From the NCBI GenBank assembly GCA_902794155.1, contig CADBGN010000017.1, positions 1-63,251 of the forward strand: 63,251 nt of DNA, read 5' to 3'. This document shows positions 8,688 through 18,616 of this stretch, in pieces. How positions within the stretch are numbered: the stretch's first letter is position 1; the number at the start of each line of letters is the position of its first letter. The position numbers were made by a program, and so were the translations under genes. A model generated the notes under the pieces. It saw only the letters and a list, made by a program, of their open reading frames with translations. It had not been told where the DNA came from and did no database searches. This DNA comes from an uncultured Bacteroidia bacterium. GTDB lineage: Bacteria > Bacteroidota > Bacteroidia > Bacteroidales > F082.

Positions 8688-8696
8688 TGAGTGCAT
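8568..8696 (-). CDS. Orphan 42-residue topoisomerase-type zinc ribbon
   Basis: An open frame beginning MHSIDAIIGQPCPLCGKGH and ending GCGWRKVF, with four cysteines (CPLC and later C..C in YGCSEWRNGC). It is the C-terminal zinc ribbon of Bacteroidales topoisomerase III, cut off from the enzyme and left 18.8 kb away at the island edge. It may be translated, since it has an ATG, but could equally be an inert displaced gene end. The synonymous-only difference from the other copy shows that neither has decayed far. Confidence 0.35.
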   Translation of the reverse strand: MHSIDAIIGQPCPLCGKGHIIKGKTAYGCSEWRNGCGWRKVF

Positions 8697-8813
8697 CACG
8701 TGAGGGCAAAACAAGCCACCCATCCAAAAAAAAAGCACTACCGACAGAAGTAAATAAATTTGTCGTAATCATGTTCTTCTGCTTTTGTTCCAATTAATAC
8801 CAACATTCTTATC

Positions 8814-9713
8814 TTAAAATCTAAAGCAAAGGCAAACCCCTTTATAGGTTAGACCATATTCCATCTCTAAACCATTTTGTGAATACACTCGTTCGTTGTT
8901 ATACAGATTGACCGCTTTACGAACTTTAGACTTGCCTATTGAGTTTTTGATCAAATAATTGGCATAGGGCAATACAATGCCAGAAACAGCCAAGGCAGCT
9001 CCTCCATACAACACCCATTTAGATCTGCTGTAGTAGGCCGAAAAATCATTGGGAGATGATACGTCTGAAGATATCACCCCAACCACAAACCATACAAAGT
9101 CAATGGAGGCACCGGTAATCAAAGGAAACAGATAGACACCGTCAACACTACTTTCACACAATTCCATGCCTCTGTTGTATAGTGTCATTGATTTAGAATT
9201 TGCAAATAACCGTTTTATTTCAGAGTCTTTCAAGACCTTACCATTTTTGTATAACTGACACTCATCAAAATATAATACATCAGAAGGCATTTTTTCGGTT
9301 ACATAGCAATCGTTGAAATCACTAAACAACACGCTGTTTTCTCGACCGCCCTTCTTGGTTGCAACTTGATACAAAAAACAAACCTCTTGGTCAAAATCCA
9401 AAAGATTATCTGGCCATAAGCAAACCCTTTCCATTCTAATATGGTATTTCTGACCTTCAACGACCCGATAATATGCTTCTCCTACTTTCTCGGTTACAAT
9501 CATTTCCTGTCCAGCTCCCTCCAAAACCTGTCTGTGTAAATCTTGAATGGCATTTTCATACGCTTCAGCAAACACTTTTCCGAAACCTCTTGCTACTACA
9601 TAGCGGTACGTGTCGTTTTCAGCCTTTGGGGGATTAACGACCCACTTTGGCTTTTGAGCGAATGAGACAATCTCCATCAAAGAAATAAATAGTATTAAAA
9701 ATCCTCTTTTCAT
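8814..9713 (-). CDS. Exported LPP20-like protein
   Basis: A 299-residue protein with a signal peptide (MKRGFLILFISLMEIVSFA). The early mature part, KPKWVVNPPKAENDTYRYVVARGFGKVFAEAYENA, resembles the LPP20-type envelope domain (WV..P, Y.VA.G, then a helix of repeated Ala). The second half has a hydrophobic hairpin near residues 205-260. Function is unknown. The start at 9713 is chosen because the signal peptide begins there; an ATG 18 bases upstream adds only polar residues. It is the last of three minus-strand envelope genes. Confidence 0.65.
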   Translation of the reverse strand: MKRGFLILFISLMEIVSFAQKPKWVVNPPKAENDTYRYVVARGFGKVFAEAYENAIQDLHRQVLEGAGQEMIVTEKVGEAYYRVVEGQKYHIRMERVCLWPDNLLDFDQEVCFLYQVATKKGGRENSVLFSDFNDCYVTEKMPSDVLYFDECQLYKNGKVLKDSEIKRLFANSKSMTLYNRGMELCESSVDGVYLFPLITGASIDFVWFVVGVISSDVSSPNDFSAYYSRSKWVLYGGAALAVSGIVLPYANYLIKNSIGKSKVRKAVNLYNNERVYSQNGLEMEYGLTYKGVCLCFRF

Positions 9714-9748
9714 ATCTTTCTGATTAGGCAATTCGACAAAACTAATAA

Positions 9749-11245
9749 TTACAACTTGAAAACTTTGGGACTTTCTTTCTCATAACCAGGCATACAATCT
9801 CCTACATTTGCTCCAATATAAGTCGGGTCGGAAATATAATAATCCCTACCATTTAAAGTAAAATAATAGCCGCTCAATCTTTCCGTATAGTGAACAGCAG
9901 TCGCAAGATGGTCATGATACTGAAGCAAAACAACATCAAGACCCAGCAATTCGCGTACCAAGATGGAAAACAGAATGGATCTATCTTCACAGTCGCTATA
10001 CGGATAATAGAATGTTTCGTCTCCAAACAACGCCCTTTCATAACCAAACTGAGCTCCATCGGTTTTGTATTCAAAAGCGGTCTGAACAAAATTGATAAGT
10101 CGATTTGCTGCTTCAATTTGAGTCTTCCCTTTTATGCCGGAACGAAGCACTGGATAAAGTTTCGCCTTCACTTCATCACTTAAACCCGCCCAGGTATAAT
10201 TATCCCAATAGCAACTTGGATATTCCTTATAAAAGTCTAACAGATTCTTATTGGATGCAAGCTTCACAGCAATCTCAGGGTACCGGGCAGAAGTGAACGT
10301 TCTTAAGTCAGTGGACTTGTACGCGAACTTTGGCGGGCAAGGCATCCTCAAAGATAGTACTTTGTCATTATTAAAAAACTTATGATTGAATACACGAGTG
10401 GCCCCACTTCCCGACTTCGAGACGATGTAAAACTTCTTTCCGTCAATAGGGACGTAGTACATCACGTATTGAGGGGATTTTTCCCAACATAAAACATCAC
10501 CATCAAAAGGCATAAGCAAAACCAACTTTTCGTCTCGACGGCCAATCCTAAAATCGTATCCAGATTGCGCCAGCAAATAAGCCTGCATTACCTTAGACTC
10601 ATCTGTATTAGTCCCAAAATAGCTGTCCCCAAGGTCACGAAGCAGACAATAATACGCCCAATCGCCTAACGACAAATCCTTGCGTAAACGAAGACAGTCC
10701 TCAAGCAGAATCTCGCTCATTTCCGATGAAAGTTGTTGCCATGCATCAGCAACCGCATTCTCGGAATTGCTATTCAACTTGAATCTCAAGCTGTTATCAA
10801 AACGGACAGTACATGGAGTACCATAGCATATGAAGTTGAACTCTTTGGTTGTTGGGATGGGGGATGGTTGAGGTATGTCTGGGAGGGTGATCGGCTCAAT
10901 TGGCGAAGGTTCCGGAGCCACAAAGGGTTTTACTGGAATTCTTGTTGGCAAAGTGGGAATTGGGGCATTTTCATCCCTTTCGTATGGACGTGGAGGTTCC
11001 GGGATAGTGGGTCGTTGCTCTTCCCGCATTGCTGTGAATGCTTTCCATTGTTCGCGCATGAATTGGGCGTATTCCTCATTCGCCTTTAGGCGAAACTCTG
11101 AAAAAGCCTGCCACACTGAATCTGAATAATTCTTGAATTCGGTTTCAGTCTTTTTCGTGTATTCTTCAAAAACTGGATTCTCAACTTGGGCTTTTATTGA
11201 AGCCACATAGAGAATCAAGACAAATGCAATTACAATTCTTTTCAT
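9749..11245 (-). CDS. Exported transglutaminase-like cysteine protease fold protein
   Basis: A 498-residue protein with signal peptide MKRIVIAFVLILYVASIKA. Residues 80-135 are a proline-rich linker (RPTIPEPPRPYERDE and onward). The C-terminal 80 residues carry a transglutaminase-like triad: Cys419 in YSDCEDRS, His in HDHLATAVH (444-452) and Asp473 in YISDPTY. The family includes periplasmic proteases and cross-linkers; the substrate here is unknown. It lies between a lipoprotein gene and the LPP20-like gene and probably acts in the periplasm or at the surface. Confidence 0.75.
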   Translation of the reverse strand: MKRIVIAFVLILYVASIKAQVENPVFEEYTKKTETEFKNYSDSVWQAFSEFRLKANEEYAQFMREQWKAFTAMREEQRPTIPEPPRPYERDENAPIPTLPTRIPVKPFVAPEPSPIEPITLPDIPQPSPIPTTKEFNFICYGTPCTVRFDNSLRFKLNSNSENAVADAWQQLSSEMSEILLEDCLRLRKDLSLGDWAYYCLLRDLGDSYFGTNTDESKVMQAYLLAQSGYDFRIGRRDEKLVLLMPFDGDVLCWEKSPQYVMYYVPIDGKKFYIVSKSGSGATRVFNHKFFNNDKVLSLRMPCPPKFAYKSTDLRTFTSARYPEIAVKLASNKNLLDFYKEYPSCYWDNYTWAGLSDEVKAKLYPVLRSGIKGKTQIEAANRLINFVQTAFEYKTDGAQFGYERALFGDETFYYPYSDCEDRSILFSILVRELLGLDVVLLQYHDHLATAVHYTERLSGYYFTLNGRDYYISDPTYIGANVGDCMPGYEKESPKVFKL

Positions 11246-11295
11246 AGTAGTCTGTTTTACTATTGGTTATCAATATATTTAAAATGAACAATTAT

Positions 11296-11330
11296 TGTGG
11301 GCTGAGCAAAGAAATAGTGCCCAACCCACA
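11296..11330 (-). terminator. Hairpin after the lipoprotein gene
   Basis: A 12-base-pair stem (TGTGGGTTGGGC with GCTCAGCCCACA on the minus strand, including G-U pairs) sits 11 bases past the lipoprotein stop and before the transglutaminase-like gene. There is no strong T run, so it may attenuate rather than end transcription. Confidence 0.5.
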
Positions 11331-11340
11331 AACAACATGA

Positions 11341-12048
11341 TTAATAGCCCGCTTTTCTCCTTGCCTCCATTTGCTCCTCGAACCTTTCATCCATCATTTT
11401 CTGAAACCTTTGCTCCCTAAAATCGATGTCAAGCTTTTCCTCTTTCGACAACTGGTTGAGGTCGTCGGTCAATTCCTTTTTGAAATCTTTTTTCGAGACC
11501 TGAAAAGCCGCATAGTACACGTAATTTCCTCTTGTGTCAATTTCATATACTTGACAAAGCTTCTCAGCACTATTCATCATAACCTCAACTGTTTGCAGCA
11601 TCCTTCCCTCTATTTTCCTTTGGATGTCATCATTAGGATTCGATCCTGCATACAAGTTGCGATAAGACGTACCCATGGCCTGCACAAATTCAGCCATATG
11701 TTTCCTGATGTTTTCCTTGGCGACATCAATGGACATGGATTGTGCACTAGCCTTGTTCAGGCTTGTCGCAAGACCATAATCGCGATAGTAGTCCTCGTCA
11801 TCATAATACTCGCCACACGGATCAGGCAAAGTTTGATGCTCATCACGTATTCTGTCGAGTTCTTTTTGTTTTTTCGCTAACGCGATTTGTTTGTCCAATG
11901 CAGCAATGTCTGGGTCGTCTGCAGGGATTTTCGGGGTAACAACGACTGGTTGAGGTTGGTTACTTGTTGTTGCTTGTTTGTTGCTCCCGCATCCAGCAAA
12001 AGCAATCATGGCTAGCATCGCCATTCCGAGTTTTACTAATGTTTTCAT
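11341..12048 (-). CDS. Lipoprotein with LPP20-like features
   Basis: A 235-residue lipoprotein; MKTLVKLGMAMLAMIAFAGC gives a lipobox FAGC with Cys20. The mature part is charged and helical, with GLATSLNKASAQSMSIDVAKENIRKHMAE and a C-terminal coiled stretch (RFQKMMDERFEEQMEARRKAGY). The middle again recalls LPP20-type domains, so this gene and the 299-residue protein two genes downstream may be distant relatives. It is the first gene of the three-gene envelope cluster. Function unknown. Confidence 0.7.
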   Translation of the reverse strand: MKTLVKLGMAMLAMIAFAGCGSNKQATTSNQPQPVVVTPKIPADDPDIAALDKQIALAKKQKELDRIRDEHQTLPDPCGEYYDDEDYYRDYGLATSLNKASAQSMSIDVAKENIRKHMAEFVQAMGTSYRNLYAGSNPNDDIQRKIEGRMLQTVEVMMNSAEKLCQVYEIDTRGNYVYYAAFQVSKKDFKKELTDDLNQLSKEEKLDIDFREQRFQKMMDERFEEQMEARRKAGY

Positions 12049-12136
12049 TTTTTTTGAGATTTGATTTGAAAGATTTTGCTGTCATTTAGATAAGACTCCG
12101 CTTTTTCTCAATTTATATCACTACTCACTAAAAAAA

Positions 12137-12215
12137 CAGCTGCCATAACTTCAAAACAAGTCAGGGCAGCTGCTTTTACATATACTGTAACCTTCCCTAA
12201 AAAGGGGAAGTTTAC
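12137..12215 (-). terminator. Two tandem hairpins between the peptide operon and the lipoprotein
   Basis: Stem CAGCTGCC/GGCAGCTG (12137-12172) followed by T residues on the minus strand is a good terminator. A second hairpin, GTAA-CTTCCC/GGGAAG-TTAC, lies at about 12186-12215. No gene is seen in the surrounding 12049-12297 stretch. Confidence 0.6.
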
Positions 12216-12267
12216 AGCTCCTACCTATATAGTTACACGGACATATTCAGACAAATTAGAAATAACA

Positions 12268-12291
12268 AGGGGATGCTCTGACACATCCCCT
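12268..12291 (-). terminator. Terminator directly after the 42-residue peptide
   Basis: AGGGGATG/CATCCCCT stem with an 8-base loop, 7 bases beyond the peptide stop codon, followed by TTGTTATTTCT on the minus strand. It marks the end of the long peptide/TIR/RyR operon. Confidence 0.7.
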
Positions 12292-12297
12292 CGTTCG

Positions 12298-12426
12298 TTA
12301 CCATTGGTTTTGGCAATTTGTCGGACCATTCCCACAACCTGGTGTACTTGAATTGACCTTGTACTCTTTTGGTGATAAAGAGCTTTGCAACATCTCCAAG
12401 TTGGAAATCAATTGATCATTTAACAT
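12298..12426 (-). CDS. Candidate RiPP precursor peptide, 42 residues
   Basis: Begins MLNDQLISNLEMLQSSLSP, a leader-like helical start, and ends with the Gly/Asn/Cys-rich core PGCGNGPTNCQNQW. The size, charged-helical leader and small Cys-containing core fit precursors of ribosomally made, post-translationally modified peptides, and the gene directly follows a radical SAM/SPASM gene. I know no named family that it matches exactly. The core product, its modification and its target are unknown. The two cysteines, eight residues apart in the core, are natural targets for thioether formation. This is the last gene before a strong hairpin. Confidence 0.65.
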   Translation of the reverse strand: MLNDQLISNLEMLQSSLSPKEYKVNSSTPGCGNGPTNCQNQW

Positions 12427-12483
12427 AATTGAAAACATTTAATTAACCTTACTCTATTCTGGATTTTCAGGATCTTCCATTTT

Positions 12484-13606
12484 TTAAAAGTATTTCTTAT
12501 AGTCTTCGTAATACAAGTTTTTTATTCTTTTTATGGCTTCAATAGTGTAATACAATTTGGTATCATCATAAACACAAGGATTCTTCTGAATCAGTCTTGC
12601 ATTATATTCAGCTAGAACTATGGCCTCCATTATTCTCATCTGGCATTTCGATTTGTCATAGTGTTTAAATGATTTTGTAGCTAGAAAGTCTTCGGCATGA
12701 CATGTTCTGCAAATTTGGTAAATATAACATGAGTTAAAACAGTCTTCGTCGACAAAGTTGTCAATATTACAAAAATCTGTTTTCTTTATTTTTTTTGATA
12801 TCAGTTTTTGAAAAAGTCATAGGGGTAATAAACGTACAAGGGTAATGAATCCCATCGGAATCAAAATAATGTACTCTATCTCCACATCCACAGTTCTTTT
12901 TTCGAACCCTTTCAGCCGCACAGGATGCAAGGTCTCTTTGAAACAACGCATTATAATGATTAGGGTGGTCTAAATAGTAGTCAATGAGATTTTGAAGTTG
13001 GGGTGCTAAGACTCTGATGTATTCGTCTGAAGACCAATTAAATGTTCCTACACATAAATCAGCTCCGTTTATCCCAAAACCTAACGAATGAATAAACTTT
13101 ACGTCTTCTGCATATCTATGGATTGATTTTTCCGAAATGGTCATCTTAACGTTTTGTTTAGGCCAATTAGAATGGAAAAAATCAAAATCTATTAAACCAA
13201 ATGAATTGCTTCTATTGGCATTTTGAGATTCCTGACCACCATCAAGTGATAAGCCCAATATGAATCTATCCTTGTGGTTATGAAACCACTCTTTCATCTC
13301 TTCAGTAAGGACGGTTCCATTAGTAGAAGCGAAGAAACGATAATTATCGGACCGATGTTTATCAACAGTGTAATCATATACAGCCTTAATTAATTCAAAT
13401 CGAAGAAGGGGCTCTCCTCCGAAAAATGATATTTCAGCACGATTATTCTTGTCATTCAAGATATTATCAAACACCCAATCAACACATGTATTACATGTTT
13501 CAAAAGTCATTTCATGCTGGTTGTCATGCGATTGGAAACAATAAATGCAATTCAAATTACATCTATGGGTTAGGCAGATTGGAATAGTATAAGTAATTGG
13601 TTCCAT
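12484..13606 (-). pseudogene. Radical SAM/SPASM peptide maturase, interrupted by a +1 shift in an A8 run
   Basis: The radical SAM motif is C16-x3-C20-x2-C23 (CNLNCIYC), followed by SFFGGEPLLR. The uninterrupted frame stops at 12767, after residue 279, in the middle of the SPASM region. Removing one A from the run of eight at 12789-12796 restores a 373-residue protein that continues with DEDCFNSCYIYQICRTCHAE, the missing cysteine cluster for auxiliary iron-sulfur centres, and ends at 12484. Such enzymes modify peptide side chains, often as thioethers. It precedes the 42-residue peptide, its likely substrate, and follows the RyR gene by 7 bases. The break may be real, slippage-controlled or a sequencing error. 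Confidence 0.8.
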
Positions 13607-13613
13607 TATCGAT

Positions 13614-13904
13614 TCAGTTTTTTTCTATTTTCCATCCAAGTTTGAGAACAAGCTTTATAGTTCCAATCGCAGTAACACGATCGTACTCTTTCTCTTCTTC
13701 AGACAATTCGTCGTATTCAACTAGACTGGGGTGTTGCTTAAGTGCATCGTTACGCACTGGCCCATACGTCCAACCATCTTCAATACGGCCTTGAGCCCAG
13801 GTCTCATGCACATTACGAGCCAATTGCTCTGTCACTTGTTCTATATCATATGGCACACTGACTCTAGAGGTGTCGATGGGGTGAGGAATGTATTTGGTAT
13901 TCAT
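13614..13904 (-). CDS. Stand-alone RyR domain protein
   Basis: A 96-residue protein that is essentially one RyR domain (the repeat first seen in ryanodine receptors, PF02026 type). Marks are PHPIDTSRVSVP, LARNVHETWAQGRIEDGWTYGP, RNDALKQHPSLVEYDELSEEEK and the final IKLVLKLGWKI. Bacterial RyR domains are thought to bind small ligands, but this is not settled. Two other RyR-type modules are encoded in the same series (C-terminus of the HD protein, and the C39-like protein). It begins 39 bases after the HD gene and ends 7 bases before the radical SAM gene. Confidence 0.88.
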   Translation of the reverse strand: MNTKYIPHPIDTSRVSVPYDIEQVTEQLARNVHETWAQGRIEDGWTYGPVRNDALKQHPSLVEYDELSEEEKEYDRVTAIGTIKLVLKLGWKIEKN

Positions 13905-13943
13905 GGTATTATTAGTTTATTGATTCTCAGTTGTTTAAGATTG

Positions 13944-15974
13944 CTATTTATATCGGTATATTCTAATTCCATCAAATGCCAAAAGCTTATCCATCATAAC
14001 GTTAAGGTGGTTTGTATCTTTAGATTTTTCCTCATCGTTTAGGTCAGTAAACTCCACACCCAAATCATAATGCATACGTGCTTGTTCGCGTAATTCATTT
14101 CCGTTTTTCTTCAACTCACTTGTCATGTTGCTTCCAGCAATCCAACACATAGATTGTTTTTCGTTTTCCCATCGTTTGTGTTCAAAGGCTCCCAAACGCT
14201 TTAGCTCGATGTCTGAAAAGCTCGTCACCATTTCATAAGCTACCGGTCTGTCTGTATAAAAACACCCTATTTCATCAAGTGCCTCGGCAAAGTATTTTGC
14301 TTGGCCAATATTCGACAGTTTATATTCCAACGAAAGCATGTCAAAGTCATCCAGCATCGTCTTGCCTGGTATATATGTCTTGTTGTATTGTGCGTTCAAT
14401 GCCGCTGCAAATTCATAAATGTGAACAAAATTACTCGTTGAAAGATATATATGTTTGTTGTGCCATTCAGCATCCTCTACTTTTTGGGTAACTTCTAATT
14501 TGATGCTCCCTTTGCATTTTCCGTAATTGCTTAATCCAACAATCAAACCAATTTCTTTGGCGAAAGAATCATTTTGTATTTTTGAAAAAGATTTTAGTTT
14601 TGGCTTATTCATAGACGCCGCATTTTCTTTGTACTTTTCGTATTTTGCCAAATAATCTGTGATCTTATTGTTTTCCGCTTTGTCAAATACATATTCTGCA
14701 TAAATGCCCTTATCGTCAAATGAAAGATTGCACGCCATAGGGTGTAGTTCGCTTCTTGTGTTGCGGCCATAAGACATGCGATCCCAGCATTGAAGTTCAT
14801 CTGTCAGTTGCAATAGATATGCAAGAGGATGCCAGTCAATCATAAAAGCATGGTCGTCCAGTTTTAAACCATTGTCTCTTGATAGTTTCCTTTTGTATAA
14901 CGAATTATGAAGTGCAATTGCTGTAAGTGCATCCAGGTGCTCTCTCTTTATTGGATTACGGGTACCCTCATTGCCTAACGTCGCAAATAATTCTTTGAAT
15001 AAAACAATAGCACTAAAGTAAGCATGGTCGATGAACTCTTTATGTTTGGAAGGCCGGGCTTCCTTTTTCAGAATAATCATGACATCTTGTGATGTCGTTT
15101 TCATAATCCTATCACAATTGCTTCGGGCTAAGATGTTTGCAATATCATACGCCAGCCATTCTTCAATAGTGTCAAAATCTTTGTTAAACCACTCTTTAAA
15201 CTTGGCCCTGGCGCAGTTGTTTATCTTAAGGTATGCATTCATATTGCCAAAGCACACAAAAGGAGTATTTCCTGTAGTTTTTGAATTAAGGTTTTCTGTT
15301 CGACTTTGTGAAAAATAGGACTTGACTTGTTCAAACGAAATTTCAAATGGATAGCCAATGTCATGAAATAGTGCGGTTATACCCCAAAACTGAAGGAAAT
15401 GATGCGCAGCTTTTTGGTCATCGTCTATTTTGTAAAACTTCTTGTACTCGTTTCTCACCGAAAAAATTGAATCATACATGGCCAAACCCAAAAGCAAAAC
15501 ATAGACAGAATGTGAATAGTGGTCTCTATGTGACATAAGCATTGTGCTGGCAGTAGATTCATATTCCGATAATAGTTCTATCATTCGACGTGAATTGGCA
15601 TATCCGCCTCCAAACATTTCAAAATAACAGAAATAGACATCAAAAGCGTCCTCCCTGCTGCCAGACTCCATAAACCTTTCAACGGCACGGGCGAAGCACA
15701 ACCGGTCAACATCCATTTGCATATTGTAAGGTATCTGACCTTTTTGAGTACTTTTGCCCAGCAACATTCCTGTCAGCTTTTCCTGTTGTTCGATTTGTGC
15801 ATCAAATCTCAAATCGGTACAACGTTCGTGAATGAAATGTTTAACAGCCGTGTTGAAATCCACTTTTTCATTGCTACATATCATGATTTCTGATGGAGAG
15901 ACGGGCCCCATTTCAACTCCTTCAAACTCGGCTTGAAGGTTTTTCCTCATTTTTTCTAACGCGGTGTATGCCAT
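13944..15974 (-). CDS. HD-domain protein with C-terminal RyR-like module
   Basis: A 676-residue cytosolic protein. An HD-type metal site is visible in HSVYVLLLGLAMYD, then FHDIGYPFE (the HD pair), and LQLTDELQCWDR (the distal Asp), between about residues 150 and 400. HD proteins hydrolyse nucleotides or cyclic nucleotides. The last 110 residues (FSDIELKRLGAFEHKRWENE, ARMHYDLGVEFTDLNDEEK and ending DGIRIYRYK) follow the RyR pattern in degenerate form. It starts 30 bases after the second TIR-WD40 gene and precedes the RyR gene. I infer a nucleotide hydrolase tied to the signal sensed by RyR modules; the substrate is unknown. Confidence 0.7.
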   Translation of the reverse strand: MAYTALEKMRKNLQAEFEGVEMGPVSPSEIMICSNEKVDFNTAVKHFIHERCTDLRFDAQIEQQEKLTGMLLGKSTQKGQIPYNMQMDVDRLCFARAVERFMESGSREDAFDVYFCYFEMFGGGYANSRRMIELLSEYESTASTMLMSHRDHYSHSVYVLLLGLAMYDSIFSVRNEYKKFYKIDDDQKAAHHFLQFWGITALFHDIGYPFEISFEQVKSYFSQSRTENLNSKTTGNTPFVCFGNMNAYLKINNCARAKFKEWFNKDFDTIEEWLAYDIANILARSNCDRIMKTTSQDVMIILKKEARPSKHKEFIDHAYFSAIVLFKELFATLGNEGTRNPIKREHLDALTAIALHNSLYKRKLSRDNGLKLDDHAFMIDWHPLAYLLQLTDELQCWDRMSYGRNTRSELHPMACNLSFDDKGIYAEYVFDKAENNKITDYLAKYEKYKENAASMNKPKLKSFSKIQNDSFAKEIGLIVGLSNYGKCKGSIKLEVTQKVEDAEWHNKHIYLSTSNFVHIYEFAAALNAQYNKTYIPGKTMLDDFDMLSLEYKLSNIGQAKYFAEALDEIGCFYTDRPVAYEMVTSFSDIELKRLGAFEHKRWENEKQSMCWIAGSNMTSELKKNGNELREQARMHYDLGVEFTDLNDEEKSKDTNHLNVMMDKLLAFDGIRIYRYK

Positions 15975-16004
15975 ATTTATTCAACGTTTAAAGTGTTATA
16001 ACCA

Positions 16005-18599
16005 TCATTCCAAATAATACTGTTCCCGTTCTTCCAGTGTAAGCGGCCGGTCTTTGAAACGCTCACGGGTTTGATCTATTAGTTCTTGAAGGGGAGGAAA
16101 ATCCCAAATGCGAATTGTGCTATCAAATGATGAAGATACTATCAATCTATCATCAGGACTGATAGATGCTTTTGTGACAGCATGATTGTGCCCCTCAAAT
16201 GTATATATCACTTTTCCAGACGCAATATCCCAAACTTTGATTGTCTTGTCACTTGACGCGGATACGATTCTTTTTCCATCTAAGCTTACCATCACGGAAT
16301 TAACACTATGTTTATGTCCCATCAAATTGCTTATAAGATTACCCGTTTCAACATCCCAGACTTTTATGGAATTGTCAAGAGAGGCTGATGCTATTAATTT
16401 CCCATCAGGGCTGAAAACAGCACAATTGACAGTTCGCGAATGACCTTCCTCTATGTGAATAGGTAATCCTGTTTTAGCATTCCAAATAATAACTGTTTTA
16501 TCCTGTGATGAAGAAACAATCATTTCACTGTTTCTGCAATAATCAACAGAAGTAACATAATTCTTATGACCAACTAATGTCAGCAATTCCTTACCAGTAT
16601 GGACATCCCACACTTTCAATGTGTTGTCATAAGAAGACGATACGATCCTTTTCCCATCAGGGCTAAATGATGCAAATGAAACGACATCCGTGTGGCCTTT
16701 AAAAAACCTCGTTTTCCGTTTTTCTATATCAAAAAGGCCTAAATCATTATAACATTCAAAAGCAACCTGCTTGCTATCTGGACTAAAAACAGAAAAACCA
16801 TAACGTTCAGATTCTCCTTTGTATGAACAAACACAATCACCAGAGTTTACATCCCAGAGAGAAATTTTTCCAGAGGCAGAAGCAATCCACTTACCGTCGG
16901 GACTAAATTCCACATGTTTAATATGAACAGTATCATCACTTAACAAGAGCTTTTCTTTTTTCTCCTCTATATCCCAAATACGAATTGTTTTATCCTTTGA
17001 TGATGATATGATATGACCATCATCCTGGCTGAATAACGCTGATCGTGTCACTCTATAATGTCCTGTTAATTGGGCGATTTTTTCACCTGTAGTTACATTC
17101 CAAATTTTGATTGAATTATCCCAAAAAGACGAAACTATTCTTTGCCCCTTTGAATCAAATGATACACAAAATGCCCTTCCAGATTTTCCATTTAAAGTAT
17201 TAATCTCTTTTTGAGAACATAAATCCCAAATTCTAATTGTTTCATCTGCTGATCCAGAAGCAATCAATTTTGAATCAGGACTGAACGATGTATACAACAC
17301 ATTATCTGTATGCCCTTTCAACATGCATTTCTTTTGTCCGTTTTCAGCATCCCATAATCCAATTGTATTGTCATCCGATGCAGTAACAATCCATTTCCCA
17401 TCAGGACTATAAAATGCAGAATTTACACCTGCTTCATGCCCATTTAATACCATAATAGCCTTACCAGAGATGGCATCCCAAACAATTGCTGTGTTGTCAT
17501 TAGACGAAGTTAACACGCATTCACCTTTACAATCAAAAACAGCTGTGTTGACACGACCTTTATGTCCCATAATTGTTATCAACTCTTTCCCAGAATCAAC
17601 ATCCCATATTTTTGTTGTTCCATCGTCAGAGCCAGAAACTACTCGTTTCCCATTTGGGCTAAATGAAACGAATCTTACCCAATCTGAATGTCCTTTCAAA
17701 ACTCTTTCTTCTGAACCATTTATTACATTCCAAATTCTGATGGTTTTATCACATGAAGCTGACGCAATACTATTCCCATCAGGACTTATCGAAGCATAAA
17801 ACACATCGTCATCGTGTCCTTTTAGTATTGTATTATGACAAAAATAAGCTGTTCTCAATGCTCTTTCCGCTTCTACCGTATATGGTCTATTGGGATTTTC
17901 AAGATTTTGGGGTAAAATCTCCAAAGCAAGAAGCCTAGATAAATATGAATCTTCTTTGGTAAAGGACATTGCTTTTTCTGCCACCAATCTCGACTGAGAG
18001 ATTAAAGTTCTATCCATTTCTTCTCTCTTTTTGCGTTCTTCTTCTGCCTTATCCTTCTCATATCTATTCCATAGCTCATCAAACGCAACATTGGGCAACA
18101 TTCCAGCTAAAACTTTGACAAAAGCTTTGTCTCGACCACTTTCATTCACATTACCCCCGACTTGTTCGTGCTCTTCAGGCAAATCACGTAAAGCCTGGGG
18201 AAAACATTCCTCCAATTCGTTTTTGGCATGAGGATGGCCGTCTACAATGAATGGAAAAATATTTCTGACATTATTAATACTTTTGGCTCTCCCTATTTCA
18301 ATAAAATCAATTATTTCTTTGTTCACCCACTTGGATTTTGCTGAATTTGGAGAACAAATCACAATGAGATATGCCGATGTCGCCAAAGCATCATATATCT
18401 GCTCAGGCAGGTTGCCAGCCTTAAGCTCATCAATATCTCTAAAAACAGGGCGAAACTCTGTGGGCAAATCGTTGCGACCATTCAATGTTGCCGGCAAATG
18501 GTAATTTTCCAACTCATGATGAAACCACACGGCCCATTCCTCATCCTCTCGCTTGTAACTGATGAAAGCAAAATACTTGTTTGATTTATTTATTTCCAT
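16005..18599 (-). CDS. TIR-WD40 protein B
   Basis: An 864-residue protein with an N-terminal TIR domain (residues 8-160, starting [15 protein letters not shown]), a charged coiled-coil linker rich in [11 protein letters not shown], then 14 WD40 repeats of about 42 residues, enough for two seven-bladed propellers. The TIR glutamate needed for NAD cleavage is present as Glu95 in WVNKE, as in SARM1-type NADases. Repeats keep the SPDGK and TIRIWD words. The C-terminal tail [20 protein letters not shown] is shared with the neighbour. An ATG 6 bases upstream (18605) is also possible. Expected role: a sensor propeller controlling an NAD-consuming effector. It follows its paralogue by about 17 bases. 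Confidence 0.9.
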   Translation of the reverse strand: MEINKSNKYFAFISYKREDEEWAVWFHHELENYHLPATLNGRNDLPTEFRPVFRDIDELKAGNLPEQIYDALATSAYLIVICSPNSAKSKWVNKEIIDFIEIGRAKSINNVRNIFPFIVDGHPHAKNELEECFPQALRDLPEEHEQVGGNVNESGRDKAFVKVLAGMLPNVAFDELWNRYEKDKAEEERKKREEMDRTLISQSRLVAEKAMSFTKEDSYLSRLLALEILPQNLENPNRPYTVEAERALRTAYFCHNTILKGHDDDVFYASISPDGNSIASASCDKTIRIWNVINGSEERVLKGHSDWVRFVSFSPNGKRVVSGSDDGTTKIWDVDSGKELITIMGHKGRVNTAVFDCKGECVLTSSNDNTAIVWDAISGKAIMVLNGHEAGVNSAFYSPDGKWIVTASDDNTIGLWDAENGQKKCMLKGHTDNVLYTSFSPDSKLIASGSADETIRIWDLCSQKEINTLNGKSGRAFCVSFDSKGQRIVSSFWDNSIKIWNVTTGEKIAQLTGHYRVTRSALFSQDDGHIISSSKDKTIRIWDIEEKKEKLLLSDDTVHIKHVEFSPDGKWIASASGKISLWDVNSGDCVCSYKGESERYGFSVFSPDSKQVAFECYNDLGLFDIEKRKTRFFKGHTDVVSFASFSPDGKRIVSSSYDNTLKVWDVHTGKELLTLVGHKNYVTSVDYCRNSEMIVSSSQDKTVIIWNAKTGLPIHIEEGHSRTVNCAVFSPDGKLIASASLDNSIKVWDVETGNLISNLMGHKHSVNSVMVSLDGKRIVSASSDKTIKVWDIASGKVIYTFEGHNHAVTKASISPDDRLIVSSSFDSTIRIWDFPPLQELIDQTRERFKDRPLTLEEREQYYLE

Positions 18600-18616
18600 G
18601 CGCAATAATAGTTACA

